Assembly: GCA_030590745.1 (NCBI GenBank) | Contig: JAUVCS010000046.1 | Coordinates: forward strand, 1 to 6,827 | Direction of reading: 5' to 3' | Source: Desulfuromusa sp. | GTDB lineage: Bacteria; Desulfobacterota; Desulfuromonadia; Desulfuromonadales; Geopsychrobacteraceae | Length of the DNA stretch: 6,827 nt | Shown here: piece after piece, positions 6,030 to 6,827 of the stretch | Numbering within the stretch: position 1 is the first letter of the stretch | Layout: each line of letters begins with the position of its first letter | Position numbers and translations under genes: made by a program | Notes under the pieces: generated by a model | Databases searched by the model: none | Seen by the model: the letters and a program-made list of their open reading frames with translations, nothing else | What the model was told of the DNA's origin: nothing

Positions 6030-6827
6030 ATGAAAAAAATGACAATTTTGATTTCTACATTAGCGCTGGTTTTGAGCATGGCGGCAACCGGATTTGCTGC
6101 AGATACGATTAAGCTTGGTGTTGCAGGTCCCCATAGTGGTGACTTGGCTCCATATGGTATCCCTGCCATGAAAGCTGCACAACTGGTGGTCAAAAAAATC
6201 AATGCTAATGGTGGTATTCTTGGCAAGCAGGTAGAACTGCTGATTCAGGATGATCAATGTAAGCCTGAAATTGCAACCAATACCGCAACCAAGTTGGTGA
6301 CCGATGGTGCCCATGTGGTTCTTGGCCATATCTGTTCGGGTGCAACCAAGGCGGCACTGGGTATCTATAAGGATGCCAAGATTCCGGTCATGTCACCTTC
6401 AGCGACCAACCCGGCATTGACTCAAAGTGGTGATTATCCCAACTTCTTCCGTACTATCGCTTCTGATGACATGCAGGCAAAAATGGCTGTTGATTTTGCC
6501 ATCAATGTACTGGGCGTGAAAAAAGTTGCTGTTTTGCATGACAAGGGTGATTACGGTAAGGGGTTCGCAGAATTTGCTAAAAAATATCTGGATGAGTCGG
6601 ATAAAGTGGAAGTAGTTCTGTACGAAGGGATTACCCCGGGTGCCATGGATTATTCTTCAATTGTTCAAAAAGTTCGTAAAAATAAAGCTGATGCTTTAAT
6701 TTTTGGTGGTTATCATCCTGAGGCTTCCAAATTGGTTTCACAGATGAAGCGTAAGCGGGTTAAGACCCTCTTTATCTCTGATGACGGTGTCAAGGATGAT
6801 AGTTTCCTGAAAGTTGCCGGCGATGCT
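6030..6827 (+). CDS. Branched-chain amino acid ABC transporter, periplasmic substrate-binding protein (LivK/LivJ-like), N-terminal 266 residues
   Basis: Periplasmic type I binding protein expected to capture leucine, isoleucine, valine or a related amino acid and deliver it to a LivHMGF-type permease. A Sec signal peptide is clear: MKKMTILIST, a hydrophobic core, and cleavage around Ala23-Ala24 (GFAADT); there is no lipobox Cys. The mature part starts DTIKLGVAGPHSGDLAPYG. Family marks: Cys77 and Cys102 in QDDQC and GHICS, matching the disulfide pair of E. coli LivK; PSATNP (123-128) in the ligand pocket; HDKGDYGKG (170-178); FGGYHPE (225-231); and SDDGV (250-254), where LivK has PEGVG, so the Glu that holds the amino group appears to be Asp. 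AGGAGG at 6017-6022 lies 7 bases before the ATG, a strong site. The frame stays open to the window end; usual length near 370 implies about 100 residues missing. Permease and ATPase genes are expected downstream. Specificity is not fixed by sequence alone. Confidence 0.94.
   Translation, partial: MKKMTILISTLALVLSMAATGFAADTIKLGVAGPHSGDLAPYGIPAMKAAQLVVKKINANGGILGKQVELLIQDDQCKPEIATNTATKLVTDGAHVVLGHICSGATKAALGIYKDAKIPVMSPSATNPALTQSGDYPNFFRTIASDDMQAKMAVDFAINVLGVKKVAVLHDKGDYGKGFAEFAKKYLDESDKVEVVLYEGITPGAMDYSSIVQKVRKNKADALIFGGYHPEASKLVSQMKRKRVKTLFISDDGVKDDSFLKVAGDA

Noticed and set aside
1..6827. CRISPR array, tRNA, rRNA, insertion sequence or phage genes
   Set aside because: No regularly spaced direct repeats, cloverleaf sequence, transposase or integrase motifs were seen on either strand.

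Overview
The window looks like ordinary chromosomal sequence from a moderately AT-rich Gram-negative bacterium, most likely a deltaproteobacterium of the Desulfuromonadales type. This placement is inference: it rests on remembered resemblance of the RNase E/G protein, the cytidylate-kinase-like protein and the conserved hypothetical protein to Desulfuromonadales families. A Sec-exported LivK-type binding protein with a disulfide-type cysteine pair shows directly that the cell has a periplasm.

Layout. Positions 1-1468 (minus strand) hold the N-terminal 489 residues of an RNase E/G-family ribonuclease; its 3' end lies outside the window. A 412-base divergent intergenic region follows (1469-1880). 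It holds a hairpin-containing leader for the ribonuclease and probable promoters facing both ways. Position 1881-2579 (plus) is a single-gene unit for a cytidylate-kinase-like P-loop-fold protein, closed by a clear rho-independent terminator at 2618-2655. The next gap (2580-2898) holds a probable extended -10 promoter, a small hairpin, and an 81-bp imperfect palindrome whose right arm overlaps a second, competing inverted repeat. Then come a two-domain ABC-F ATPase (2899-4815), a conserved protein of unknown function with an apparent internal duplication (4911-5852), and, behind its own promoter and a strong ribosome binding site, the first 266 residues of a branched-chain amino acid binding protein (6030 to the window edge).

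Functional links are loose. RNase E/G (RNA decay and rRNA processing) and ABC-F (ribosome-associated ATPase) both act on RNA and translation. The binding protein probably starts a liv-type uptake operon that continues past the window. No mobile element, CRISPR array, tRNA or rRNA was seen. I found no convincing new multi-gene system. The parts most worth a second look are the long palindrome and its competing hairpin before the ABC-F gene, the duplicated-module hypothetical protein, and the structured ribonuclease leader.
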